Under the pieces are notes generated by a model, which saw nothing but the letters and a program-made list of their open reading frames with translations, had not been told where the DNA came from and did no database searches. A stretch of 6,828 nt of DNA from positions 1 through 6,828 of the forward strand of contig PWQB01000318.1 of the NCBI GenBank assembly GCA_003556955.1, given 5' to 3'. Of this stretch, positions 1-5,943 are shown piece by piece. A program made the translations under genes and the position numbers. This DNA comes from Nostocaceae cyanobacterium CSSed10_463m (lineage in GTDB: Bacteria; Cyanobacteriota; Cyanobacteriia; Cyanobacteriales; Nostocaceae). The first letter of the stretch is position 1, and every line of letters starts with the position of its first letter.

Positions 1-18
1 GAGAAGCCATAATACATC

Positions 19-1335
19 TCACAATTGACTGAAGCGAACTCGTAAACCATCTTTCGGATGATTGCTGGGAATCATAACTGGTTCTAAACTTTGATTAGGC
101 AGTATTTGCCAATGATAGCTGCGGAGAAGATGAGCAGCAACTATTTTCATTTCCATTTTGGCAAAGGCGATGCCAATACAAACCCGTGGACCACCGCCAA
201 AACCAATTAAACTATAAGGATATTTTTTGTGTTCTTGACGTTGAGGACTGAAACGATCTGGGTCAAAAGTTTCTGGGTGAGAATAAATTTCCTCTAGACG
301 GTGAGTCATAAGTATGGAATACAGCACTTGCCAGCCTGCGGGAATGTGAAACCCATTAAATTCAAAATCTTTGACAACACCACGAAATCCACCGCTAACT
401 GGGGGATGAAGTCTTTCAACTTCCGACAAAATCTGTTCTAAATAAGGCATTTTTCCCAATTGTTCTAAGTTTAAATCTCCTTGATTGACAAGTTGTAATT
501 GTTCTTCGCGCGCGCGTTGCAATATTTCTGGATGTCGGGCTAATTCTACACATAACCAAGTTAGCATTGAGGTTGTGGTTTCATGTCCGGCAAAGAGTAA
601 TAGCACCGCTTGTGCTATCAGTTCTGTTTGGCTTAAACTATTACCATCTTCATCTTTGGCTTGAACTAACAAACTAATAGCGTCTTTTCTAGGATGTTCC
701 TGGCGTTCTTTAACAACTTCTGCTAAATGTTCTAAAATTTGATCGCGTGCTGCTATCGCTTTTCCTAGTGTAGTAAATGGTAAAACTAGCGGGTTAATGG
801 CAAATAAACCATTTGTCAGTTGTGTAAATAACGGACTCAAGCGACTGTTTTCCGCAACAGAATTAACACCTAATAATAATTGACTAGCAATATCAAATGT
901 GAGTTTTTTAAATTCTTCAAACCAAATAAATTCTTGTTTATTTTGCCATTGTTGCAGATAATTATTTGTAATTTCTTTCATTGTGGCTACATAATCAGCC
1001 AAGGCGGGACCATGTAGGGCTGGCATTATCAGGCGGCGATTTCTGCGGTGTTCTTCTCCATCTTGGACGAAAAGTGATTTACCTAATAAGGTTTTGAAAT
1101 TCTGAGGCCATCCCTCACGCCAAGAAAAATATTCTATATGGCTGGATAAAAGAAACTCAATTGCCTCTGGGCCGACCATGACTACAGTTGGTCTACCTAA
1201 AATATGAGTTTTAAATACAGTCCCATGTTGACGATAGCGAGTTTTGACAAAATTATAGGGGTCACCCACAAAGGCAAATGTTTCCCCTATTACAGGTAAG
1301 CCAAAAGTTCCGGGAGGATGTTGAGTATTTTTCAT
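19..1335 (-). CDS. Cytochrome P450, CYP120-like
   Basis: A complete 438-residue soluble P450 monooxygenase with no N-terminal membrane anchor. The hallmarks are in order: proline-rich entry PPGTFGLPVIGET (residues 7-19), the I-helix oxygen-activation motif AGHETT (249-254), the K-helix ExxR pair E305/R308, the PETFDPDRF segment (354-362), and the haem-binding loop FGGGPRVCIG (379-388) with C386 as the likely thiolate ligand. As I remember it, the sequence resembles Synechocystis CYP120A1 along most of its length, including the PPGxFGLPxxGET start, the FAGHET helix and the FGGG loop. That enzyme is a bacterial relative of CYP26 and hydroxylates retinoic acid, so a retinoid or similar apolar substrate is an inference here. 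Electrons would come from ferredoxin and a reductase encoded elsewhere. The ATG at 1335 lacks a clear Shine-Dalgarno, but the length agrees with the family. A 183-bp gap separates it from ilvD, so it is probably its own transcription unit. P450 identity is near certain; the subfamily is likely. Confidence 0.95.
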   Translation of the reverse strand: MKNTQHPPGTFGLPVIGETFAFVGDPYNFVKTRYRQHGTVFKTHILGRPTVVMVGPEAIEFLLSSHIEYFSWREGWPQNFKTLLGKSLFVQDGEEHRRNRRLIMPALHGPALADYVATMKEITNNYLQQWQNKQEFIWFEEFKKLTFDIASQLLLGVNSVAENSRLSPLFTQLTNGLFAINPLVLPFTTLGKAIAARDQILEHLAEVVKERQEHPRKDAISLLVQAKDEDGNSLSQTELIAQAVLLLFAGHETTTSMLTWLCVELARHPEILQRAREEQLQLVNQGDLNLEQLGKMPYLEQILSEVERLHPPVSGGFRGVVKDFEFNGFHIPAGWQVLYSILMTHRLEEIYSHPETFDPDRFSPQRQEHKKYPYSLIGFGGGPRVCIGIAFAKMEMKIVAAHLLRSYHWQILPNQSLEPVMIPSNHPKDGLRVRFSQL

Positions 1336-1468
1336 GGATTAATATTGCGTTTACCTGTCTAGTCCAGTCCACAAAGGCGGGTATCTTTGCCCTCCCCCAC
1401 AAAATTTATCATATTAAGTTGTATAGTTCATTGACTGGAAAAGTGCTGTATGTGGGCATGGATTGAGG

Positions 1469-1503
1469 AGATGAGTCGGAGTCTCTAAAGATACCGCTCA
1501 TCT
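1469..1503 (-). terminator. Possible hairpin after ilvD
   Basis: AGATGAG at 1469-1475 pairs with CTCATCT at 1497-1503. After one bulged base (1476) the stem continues with CGG (1477-1479) against CCG (1494-1496), leaving a 14-nt loop. It begins 15 nt past the ilvD stop. On the minus strand no T-run follows, so it is not a classical intrinsic terminator; it may protect the 3' end or terminate weakly. Confidence 0.3.
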
Positions 1504-1518
1504 ATGAATAACTAATGG

Positions 1519-3210
1519 CTAATCATTAAATAAGTCTAAGTCGGTGACTGCACCTACACTGCTGGAGGATACTAACTTAGCATATTTAGCTAATATGCCT
1601 TTGGTATAACGTGGTGGCATGGGTTTCCAGTTGGCACGTCTGCGGGCTAGTTCTTCATCGGAGACGTTGATTTGCAATAGACGTTGGGAAGCATCAATTG
1701 TAATGCTATCACCTTCTTCTACAAGTGCGATCGCACCACCAACTGCTGCTTCTGGAGCTACGTGACCAACTACCATGCCGTAAGTACCGCCGGAAAAGCG
1801 TCCATCGGTAATTAAACCTACGGCATCACCTAATCCAGCACCAATAATGGCGGAGGTGGGAGCTAACATTTCGCGCATTCCAGGGCCGCCTTTGGGGCCT
1901 TCGTAACGAATGACGATGACATCACCTGCTTTAATTTTGCCTGCCAAAATCGCATCTAAACAGGATTCCTCAGACTCAAATACCCGTGCAGGTCCAGTAA
2001 TACTCGGCTTTTTAACTCCGGTAATTTTGGCTACCGCCCCTTCTGTTGCTAGATTACCTTTAAGGATAGCTAAGTGTCCTTGAGCATACATGGGGTTATT
2101 CCAAGGACGAATTACATCTTGGTCGCTGCGTGGTTCGGCAGGGATATCTGCTAAGACTTCTGCTACTGTTTGACCACTAATAGTTAAGCAGTCACCGTGG
2201 AGTAAATCATGTACCAGTAACATTTTCATGACTTGGGGTATTCCACCGGCTTTGTGTAGGTCTGTGGCCACATATCTACCACTGGGTTTTAAATCACAGA
2301 TAACTGGGACACGCCCACGAATGGTTTCAAAGTCGTCTATGCTAAGTTCTACACCTGCGGCACGAGCGATCGCTAAAAAGTGTAATACTGAATTTGTCGA
2401 ACCACCCACAGCCATAATCACGGAAATGGCGTTTTCTATGGATTTCCGGGTGATAATGTCACGAGGTAAGATTTGTTTCCGAATAGCTTCCACTAAAACG
2501 ACGGCCGATTTTTCGGTACTGTCGGCTTTTTCTGCGTCTTCGGCTGCCATTGTAGAAGAATAAGGTAAGCTCATGCCCATTGCTTCAAAAGCGGAAGACA
2601 TGGTATTGGCTGTAAACATCCCACCGCAGGAACCAGCACCAGGACAAGCTTCACGTTCCACTGCTAACAGTTCATCACTGTCAATTTTGCCGGCGCTATA
2701 TTCACCGACTGCTTCAAAGGAACTAACAACGGTTAAATCTTTACCATCGTAGTGACCGGGTTTAATTGTACCACCGTAAACAAAAATGGCAGGAATATTC
2801 ATACGCGCCATCGCTAACATTGCGCCGGGCATATTTTTATCACAGCCACCAATAGCCAGCACGCCATCCATACTTTGACCAGTACAGGCGGTTTCAATGG
2901 AATCAGCAATAACTTCCCGTGATACGAGAGAATATTTCATTCCCTCGGTTCCCATAGAAATTCCATCGCTAATGGTAATTGTACCAAACATTTGGGGCAT
3001 TGCCCCGGCATTTTTTATACCAGTTTCTGCCCGTTGCGCCAATTTGTTGATCCCCATATTGCAGGGGGTAATTGTACTGTAGCTATTAGAAATGCCGACA
3101 ATGGCTTTGTTGAAATCTTCATCTGTAAAACCAACTGCTCGCAGCATAGCTCTATTAGGCGATCGCTGCACTCCTTGGGTAATAGCTCGGCTTCTTAAAT
3201 TTTCTGACAT
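1519..3210 (-). CDS. ilvD: Dihydroxy-acid dehydratase IlvD
   Basis: A complete 563-residue enzyme (EC 4.2.1.9) that dehydrates 2,3-dihydroxy-isovalerate and 2,3-dihydroxy-3-methylvalerate to the 2-oxo acids leading to valine, leucine, isoleucine and pantothenate; it is cytoplasmic. Both IlvD/Edd family signatures are present: [10 protein letters not shown] (residues 123-132) and [12 protein letters not shown] (465-476). C50, C123 and C195 occupy the three positions of the [2Fe-2S]-type dehydratases. D82, D124, E447 and K125 (carbamylated in the family) fit the Mg site, and S473 fits the catalytic base. The ATG at 3210 follows AAGGA with 6 nt spacing. An in-frame stop lies upstream with no other start codon between, so the start is secure. 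tenA ends 92 bp upstream in the same direction. The gene appears intact, contains three HIP1 sites and shows no sign of transfer. Confidence 0.98.
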   Translation of the reverse strand: MSENLRSRAITQGVQRSPNRAMLRAVGFTDEDFNKAIVGISNSYSTITPCNMGINKLAQRAETGIKNAGAMPQMFGTITISDGISMGTEGMKYSLVSREVIADSIETACTGQSMDGVLAIGGCDKNMPGAMLAMARMNIPAIFVYGGTIKPGHYDGKDLTVVSSFEAVGEYSAGKIDSDELLAVEREACPGAGSCGGMFTANTMSSAFEAMGMSLPYSSTMAAEDAEKADSTEKSAVVLVEAIRKQILPRDIITRKSIENAISVIMAVGGSTNSVLHFLAIARAAGVELSIDDFETIRGRVPVICDLKPSGRYVATDLHKAGGIPQVMKMLLVHDLLHGDCLTISGQTVAEVLADIPAEPRSDQDVIRPWNNPMYAQGHLAILKGNLATEGAVAKITGVKKPSITGPARVFESEESCLDAILAGKIKAGDVIVIRYEGPKGGPGMREMLAPTSAIIGAGLGDAVGLITDGRFSGGTYGMVVGHVAPEAAVGGAIALVEEGDSITIDASQRLLQINVSDEELARRRANWKPMPPRYTKGILAKYAKLVSSSSVGAVTDLDLFND

Positions 3211-3216
3211 CTTTTT

Positions 3217-3223
3217 TCCTTCC
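3217..3223 (-). promoter_or_regulatory. Ribosome binding site of ilvD
   Basis: The minus strand reads GGAAGGA, ending 6 nt before the ilvD ATG. It is the clearest Shine-Dalgarno in the window and fixes the ilvD start; tenA and the pentapeptide gene have no comparable site. Confidence 0.7.
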
Positions 3224-3224
3224 G

Positions 3225-3281
3225 TGCCATCATCGCTTGTATGGCAATTGTATTAACTGATTTTCTCATGGGTGTATGGCA
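3225..3281 (-). promoter_or_regulatory. Repeats in the ilvD leader
   Basis: The 92-bp gap between tenA and ilvD holds the 9-bp direct repeat TGTATGGCA (plus-strand reading) at 3238-3246 and 3273-3281, 35 bp apart start to start. The inner copy also forms an inverted pair: TGCCAT at 3225-3230 faces ATGGCA at 3241-3246 across 10 nt, which puts a possible 6-bp hairpin just before the ilvD ribosome binding site. These could be a repeated operator or a leader hairpin. The short leader frames are not rich in Leu, Ile or Val codons, so classical attenuation is not supported. The repeats are seen directly; the function is a guess. Confidence 0.3.
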
Positions 3282-3302
3282 TATTTAAGCAAGTTTCCAA
3301 AG

Positions 3303-3923
3303 TTATTTTTCCCAAACAGCTTGAAAAAAATCTAGTTCACAAAACATGGCGTAACGGTAAGTGGAATTAATTAAGGGACTAGGAACAGCATATTTTTCGA
3401 CTAAATTTGCCAATTTTTCTGTTAAAGGGTGAAAATCCTCACTGCTGTAAGTTTCAATCCAAGCCGTATATTTATGCTGAGGAATGCCATCACGGGCTAA
3501 CTGTTCTCCTAAAAAGCCATAAAGACGCATACAGGGAGACATGGCCGCAGCTATGACACCAACATCCTGACTCCAAGCTGTGGCTAGTAAAAAATCTGTA
3601 TACCTACGGGTAGCTGTTCCCGGTTCCACTAGACGCAAATTAACGCCCCATTGGGTAGCATAGCTTTCATGTAGTTGCAGTTCTGCCAAAACTCCATCAG
3701 CTAAGGTGTGAAATGTTGTAAAACCTTCCCAGTCTGGGGCTTTCGCCGCCGCAATACTGTATGCACGGGCAAAGGCTTCTAAGAAAAAAGCATCTTGTCC
3801 AACATAGTCAGCAAATTTGGCTGGTTCCAATGTACCATCGGCTATGCCTTGGACGAAAGGATGACGCAAACAAGCTTCTGCTAAGTCTTCATTTGCTGCC
3901 CACAATTGAGATGATAGAGTCAT
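3303..3923 (-). CDS. tenA: TenA-family thiaminase II (aminopyrimidine aminohydrolase)
   Basis: A complete 206-residue all-helical TenA/THI-4/PqqC-family protein. The family enzyme (EC 3.5.99.2) hydrolyses 4-amino-5-aminomethyl-2-methylpyrimidine from degraded thiamine to HMP for reuse in thiamine synthesis, and can cleave thiamine. The N-terminus HPFVQGIADGTL (21-32) is close to the Bacillus TenA entry. By alignment from memory to B. subtilis TenA, D44 (in GQDAFFL), Y108, the nucleophile C131 (in SPCMRLYG), Y135, Y159 and E196 (in CELDFF) match active-site positions, so this is the Cys-type TenA and probably active; the B. subtilis Y47 position is F47 here. Old annotations call this family a transcriptional regulator, but no DNA-binding domain is visible. 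The ATG at 3923 lies inside a heptamer repeat and has no Shine-Dalgarno. No TPP riboswitch precedes it. ilvD follows 92 bp downstream and may share the transcript. Confidence 0.93.
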   Translation of the reverse strand: MTLSSQLWAANEDLAEACLRHPFVQGIADGTLEPAKFADYVGQDAFFLEAFARAYSIAAAKAPDWEGFTTFHTLADGVLAELQLHESYATQWGVNLRLVEPGTATRRYTDFLLATAWSQDVGVIAAAMSPCMRLYGFLGEQLARDGIPQHKYTAWIETYSSEDFHPLTEKLANLVEKYAVPSPLINSTYRYAMFCELDFFQAVWEK

Positions 3924-3948
3924 TGGTCATTTGTCATTCGTCATTTAA
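3921..3948 (-). repeat. STRR-type heptamer array over the tenA start
   Basis: Four adjacent 7-bp units read on the plus strand as CATTGGT, CATTTGT, CATTCGT and CATTTAA (the last degenerate). On the minus strand every unit carries ATGAC or a close variant, and the final ATG (3923) is the tenA start. Short tandem heptamers like this are typical of heterocystous cyanobacterial intergenic DNA. Confidence 0.75.
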
Positions 3949-4026
3949 TGGTGAGGGCGTGTTGATTTATATGCTGGTTGATGTTCCATGATATTTGTTA
4001 ACCCGCCCCTACAAAAAACTTCCCCA

Positions 4027-4040
4027 TGCTTTCTGCTTTC
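4027..4040. repeat. Two-copy heptamer TGCTTTC
   Basis: Two exact adjacent copies of TGCTTTC lie just past the stop of the pentapeptide-repeat gene, in the same 119-bp gap as the array at the tenA start. Two copies is a minimal array, so this may be chance. Confidence 0.4.
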
Positions 4041-4042
4041 AG

Positions 4043-4813
4043 CTAAAAGGGTAAAAATTGCAGTAAAACTGAGCCGAGACTACCCAAAAAGTCAAAAAAG
4101 CTGGGTTTACCAGGACTGACTTTCGCTGAGTAGGGTGTTTGTAGTTCTTTGATGAAGGCTTCTGCTGTTTGGATTCCGGTCTCGTTTTCTTGGGCTTTAA
4201 ACATTTTTTCGGCAATTTGGGCATCTTGAAATGCGCCTGCTCTATCAAATATTTGGTAACGAGCGACACCACGGGCTAGGTAAGCACCTGCGTATTCTGG
4301 CTGAGATGCGATCGCTTGATCAAAATAATTGATTGCTTGCCTTTGATTACCTTTTTGTGCTTCTGCTACCCCTAAAGCATAGAATTCCTCTGGTGTAGCA
4401 ATTTGCATGGGTATACCAACTGCACCTTGAAAGTTAACACCATCCAGGTAAGCACCATTAAATTCTGTATTGGCTAAAAAAGTGTTTCTCAAATCAGCAC
4501 CCACTAGATTTGCGCCACTGAGTTTAGCTTGGCTGAGGTTAGCGCCAAATAAACCAGCACCGCTTAAGTTTGCGCCTCTTAAATCAGCGCCGCTTAAATT
4601 GGCACGGCTGAGGTTAGCATTTGTCAAATTAGCACCGCTTAAATCTGCGCCTGATAAGTCAGCCATGACTAAACCGGCATTAGTTAGATTACAGTTTTGA
4701 CATTGCTTGGTAGCTAATAACTGTCTGACGTGTTCAAAGTTGGCTGCTTGGGCAGTTGTGGTCAGACTAATGGTAGTTAAAAATACGGCTGTGGCTAAAA
4801 TTGGGCTTTTCAT
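4043..4813 (-). CDS. Exported pentapeptide-repeat protein with TPR domain
   Basis: A complete 256-residue protein of unknown role. Residues 1-23 form a Sec-type signal peptide: K2, a hydrophobic stretch, and an AQA|A cleavage site after residue 23, so the mature protein should be in the periplasm or thylakoid lumen. A short linker with the C38-x-x-C41 pair leads into 18 consecutive pentapeptide repeats (41-130) of the A(D/N)LxX type, which fold as a right-handed quadrilateral beta-helix. Two TPR-like helical hairpins follow (about 142-175 and 176-209; LGVAEAQKGNQRQAINYFDQ opens the first). The tail (239-256) is hydrophobic and rich in Phe and Leu, and could touch a membrane. Beta-helix plus TPR suggests a binding scaffold; no catalytic motif is seen. 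The start at 4813 has no Shine-Dalgarno but places the signal peptide correctly. It probably has its own promoter, as the upstream gene is a remnant. Confidence 0.92.
   Translation of the reverse strand: MKSPILATAVFLTTISLTTTAQAANFEHVRQLLATKQCQNCNLTNAGLVMADLSGADLSGANLTNANLSRANLSGADLRGANLSGAGLFGANLSQAKLSGANLVGADLRNTFLANTEFNGAYLDGVNFQGAVGIPMQIATPEEFYALGVAEAQKGNQRQAINYFDQAIASQPEYAGAYLARGVARYQIFDRAGAFQDAQIAEKMFKAQENETGIQTAEAFIKELQTPYSAKVSPGKPSFFDFLGSLGSVLLQFLPF
4424..4693 (-). repeat. Coding repeat of 18 pentapeptide units
   Basis: This is the 15-nt periodic stretch encoding residues 41-130 of the exported pentapeptide protein. Central units are near-perfect (ADLSG, ANLSG, ANLTN). The last four (TFLAN, TEFNG, AYLDG, VNFQG) drift, with Phe replacing the central Leu in two of them, as is common towards the end of such helices. 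Confidence 0.85.
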
Positions 4814-4969
4814 TACACAAGCTTAAGCTATAGATTTATACTTAAACTTATGATATGAGTAACCGGGGAAATGTGCCATATAAACCCCGTCCATGTTGAA
4901 ACCTGGAGTTTTTGAGCAGAGTATATTATTCGGTTGTAGCTTGAGTTCTAAACTTTAACCTCATTACAA

Positions 4970-4983
4970 AAAACTACGGTTTT
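4970..4983 (-). terminator. Weak hairpin with T-run after methyltransferase remnant
   Basis: On the minus strand AAAAC-CGTA-GTTTT forms a 5-bp stem with a 4-nt loop and is followed by more T residues, 15 nt past the remnant's stop. Its stem has a single G-C pair, so termination would be weak at best. Confidence 0.25.
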
Positions 4984-4998
4984 CAAGGTAGACGCGGT

Positions 4999-5190
4999 TT
5001 AACCACGTTTGACGAAAGGGCAAACATTCACCCCAGTACCCACACCAGGTTCTAAAAAAGATGTCTCAGGCGTTGCGTTTACTAATTCCAGAATAAAATC
5101 TGCAACTTCCTCAGCTACGGATTCTGTTAACCAACGGGTTTGCTCATAGATATGAGCAATCTTATCATAATAGTTATTAGGCTTTCTCAT
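4999..5190 (-). pseudogene. Truncated class I SAM-dependent methyltransferase
   Basis: Only 63 codons remain. The N-terminus has the YYDKIAHIYEQTRWL opening typical of small cyanobacterial class I methyltransferases, followed by helix AEEVADFILELV (26-37) and the glycine-rich SAM-binding motif I, FLEPGVGTG (45-53). The frame ends at residue 63 with CPFVKRG, where family members normally continue into the next strand, the acidic ribose-binding residue and some 150-200 further residues. I read the following 185 bp in the minus-strand frames and found no convincing continuation, so a simple stop mutation is unlikely; a deletion or replacement of the 3' part is more likely. The fragment cannot form a full Rossmann fold and should not be active. 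The alternative, a genuine short protein, is not favoured. It lies 86 bp downstream of hicB. Confidence 0.75.
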
Positions 5191-5254
5191 TTTGCTGAGT
5201 TAACTAAAATGCTTTATATGTCGATATTTTATCAGTACTTACGCAATAACTCTC

Positions 5255-5279
5255 TAGAATCCTCGTTATACAGATTCTA
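5255..5279 (-). terminator. Inverted repeat spanning the hicB stop
   Basis: TAGAATC (5255-5261) and GATTCTA (5273-5279) are a perfect 7-bp inverted repeat with an 11-nt loop. The hicB stop codon TAG is the first three bases of the stem on the coding strand. No T-run follows, so it may be a 3'-end stability hairpin rather than a true terminator. Confidence 0.3.
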
Positions 5280-5711
5280 TTTTGCACTAATTTGTAATTC
5301 AACTCGTTGTCCGAGTACCGCTAGAGTCCGTTCCATTGTAGATAATTTTGTGGCGTGATGGGGACTTAGAATACGTCTAACTTCCTTTCCATGGATATTA
5401 AGAATAGATGCAAGCTCAACTTTGCTCATACCCTTTTCAGACATTGCTAAATATAGCGCAGCTTTTAATGCTGTCTGCGCTGGTACTGCTACTAAATGCT
5501 CCCCATTCTTGGGTTGTGATGGCTGGGGAATTTCTAACTTATCATCAATACGCACAGCGATAGATTCTTCTAAGCAATCAGCAGCTTCATTTAGTGCTTG
5601 TTCTAGAGAATCTCCTTGAGTAATAGCTTCTGGTAAATCACGAAATGTCACCACAAAGCCACCATCTTTTTCATCAGCAGTCAACAGGGCTGGATATACA
5701 AATCGAGTCAT
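5277..5711 (-). CDS. hicB: HicB-family antitoxin
   Basis: A 144-residue antitoxin from the ATG at 5711. The N-terminal HicB fold (about residues 4-65) shows the hallmark YPALLTADEKDGGFVVTF and RDLPEAITQGDSLEQAL segments; this degenerate RNase H-like domain binds and blocks HicA. A helix-turn-helix follows (about 82-122, with MSKVELASILNIHGKEVRRI) and would bind the operon operator. The frame extends upstream to an ATG at 5744, giving 155 residues and a 20-bp overlap with hicA. I prefer 5711 because homologues begin close to the YPA motif, the extra MKNMNFNTGII looks non-family, and GGGATT precedes 5711 at a workable distance; GGGAATTGAAG also precedes 5744, so this is not settled. hicA lies 13 bp upstream on the same transcript, so translation is likely coupled. 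Confidence 0.92.
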   Translation of the reverse strand: MTRFVYPALLTADEKDGGFVVTFRDLPEAITQGDSLEQALNEAADCLEESIAVRIDDKLEIPQPSQPKNGEHLVAVPAQTALKAALYLAMSEKGMSKVELASILNIHGKEVRRILSPHHATKLSTMERTLAVLGQRVELQISAK

Positions 5712-5724
5712 AATAATCCCAGTA

Positions 5725-5943
5725 TTAAAGTTCATGTTCTTCAATTCCCAGTTGATTTAACATGGCTTTGAAAGTACCAGTTTTTAATTCATCTTTCGGG
5801 TTACGAACTATGGTAAAACAATCTCCAAAATACAATGTTACGTGGCTTTCCTTACGACGTTTTTTGTCAACGTAGGCTTCAATACCACGCTCCTTTGCTA
5901 ACTTTTTTACTTTTCTAATAAACTCACTCCCTTTTATAAGCAT
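5725..5943 (-). CDS. hicA: HicA-family mRNA interferase toxin
   Basis: A 72-residue toxin with the small dsRNA-binding-like HicA fold. HicA enzymes cleave mRNA and stop translation until neutralised by HicB. The N-terminal helix is SEFIRKVKKLAKERG (6-20). The catalytic-His segment reads KESHVTLYFGD (31-41) with H34 as the likely catalytic residue; E32 replaces the Gly commonly found before Ser-His. The C-terminal part has the family pattern of a strand (FTIVRN, 43-48), a LKTGT turn (53-57) and helix AMLNQLGI (60-67). The toxin comes first and the antitoxin second, the usual hicAB order. The start at 5943 matches the family N-terminus, but it directly abuts a -10-like hexamer and has no Shine-Dalgarno. 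A type II toxin-antitoxin pair is clear; activity is not shown by sequence. Confidence 0.9.
   Translation of the reverse strand: MLIKGSEFIRKVKKLAKERGIEAYVDKKRRKESHVTLYFGDCFTIVRNPKDELKTGTFKAMLNQLGIEEHEL

Noticed and set aside
1278..1466. 62-codon plus-strand frame at the P450 start
   Set aside because: It overlaps the P450 N-terminus on the opposite strand, has no family features, and its unique part lies in ordinary intergenic DNA.
3761..3991. 76-codon plus-strand frame across the tenA start
   Set aside because: It is mostly antisense to tenA and has no recognisable domain or ribosome binding site.
4000..4013. AACCCGCCCCTACA as part of a dispersed cyanobacterial repeat
   Set aside because: It resembles GC-rich repeats I have seen in Nostoc intergenic DNA, but one short copy cannot be shown to be a repeat here.
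3924..4042. TPP riboswitch before tenA
   Set aside because: The gap is only 119 bp and the conserved CTGAGA and thi-box core sequences are absent.
4039..4272. 77-codon minus-strand frame rich in Lys and Pro
   Set aside because: It is an out-of-frame reading of the 3' part of the pentapeptide/TPR gene, whose own frame has clear domains.
4470..4700. 76-codon plus-strand frame with a repeated APLK-like pattern
   Set aside because: The repetition is the antisense shadow of the 15-nt pentapeptide units.
4864..4889. CGGGG/CCCCG inverted repeat before the pentapeptide gene
   Set aside because: It has only 5-bp arms with a 16-nt loop and no T-run, too weak to call.
5232..5249. AGTACTTACGCA as an insertion-sequence end
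   Set aside because: Similar strings occur near mobile elements in cyanobacteria, but no partner inverted repeat, target duplication or transposase is visible.
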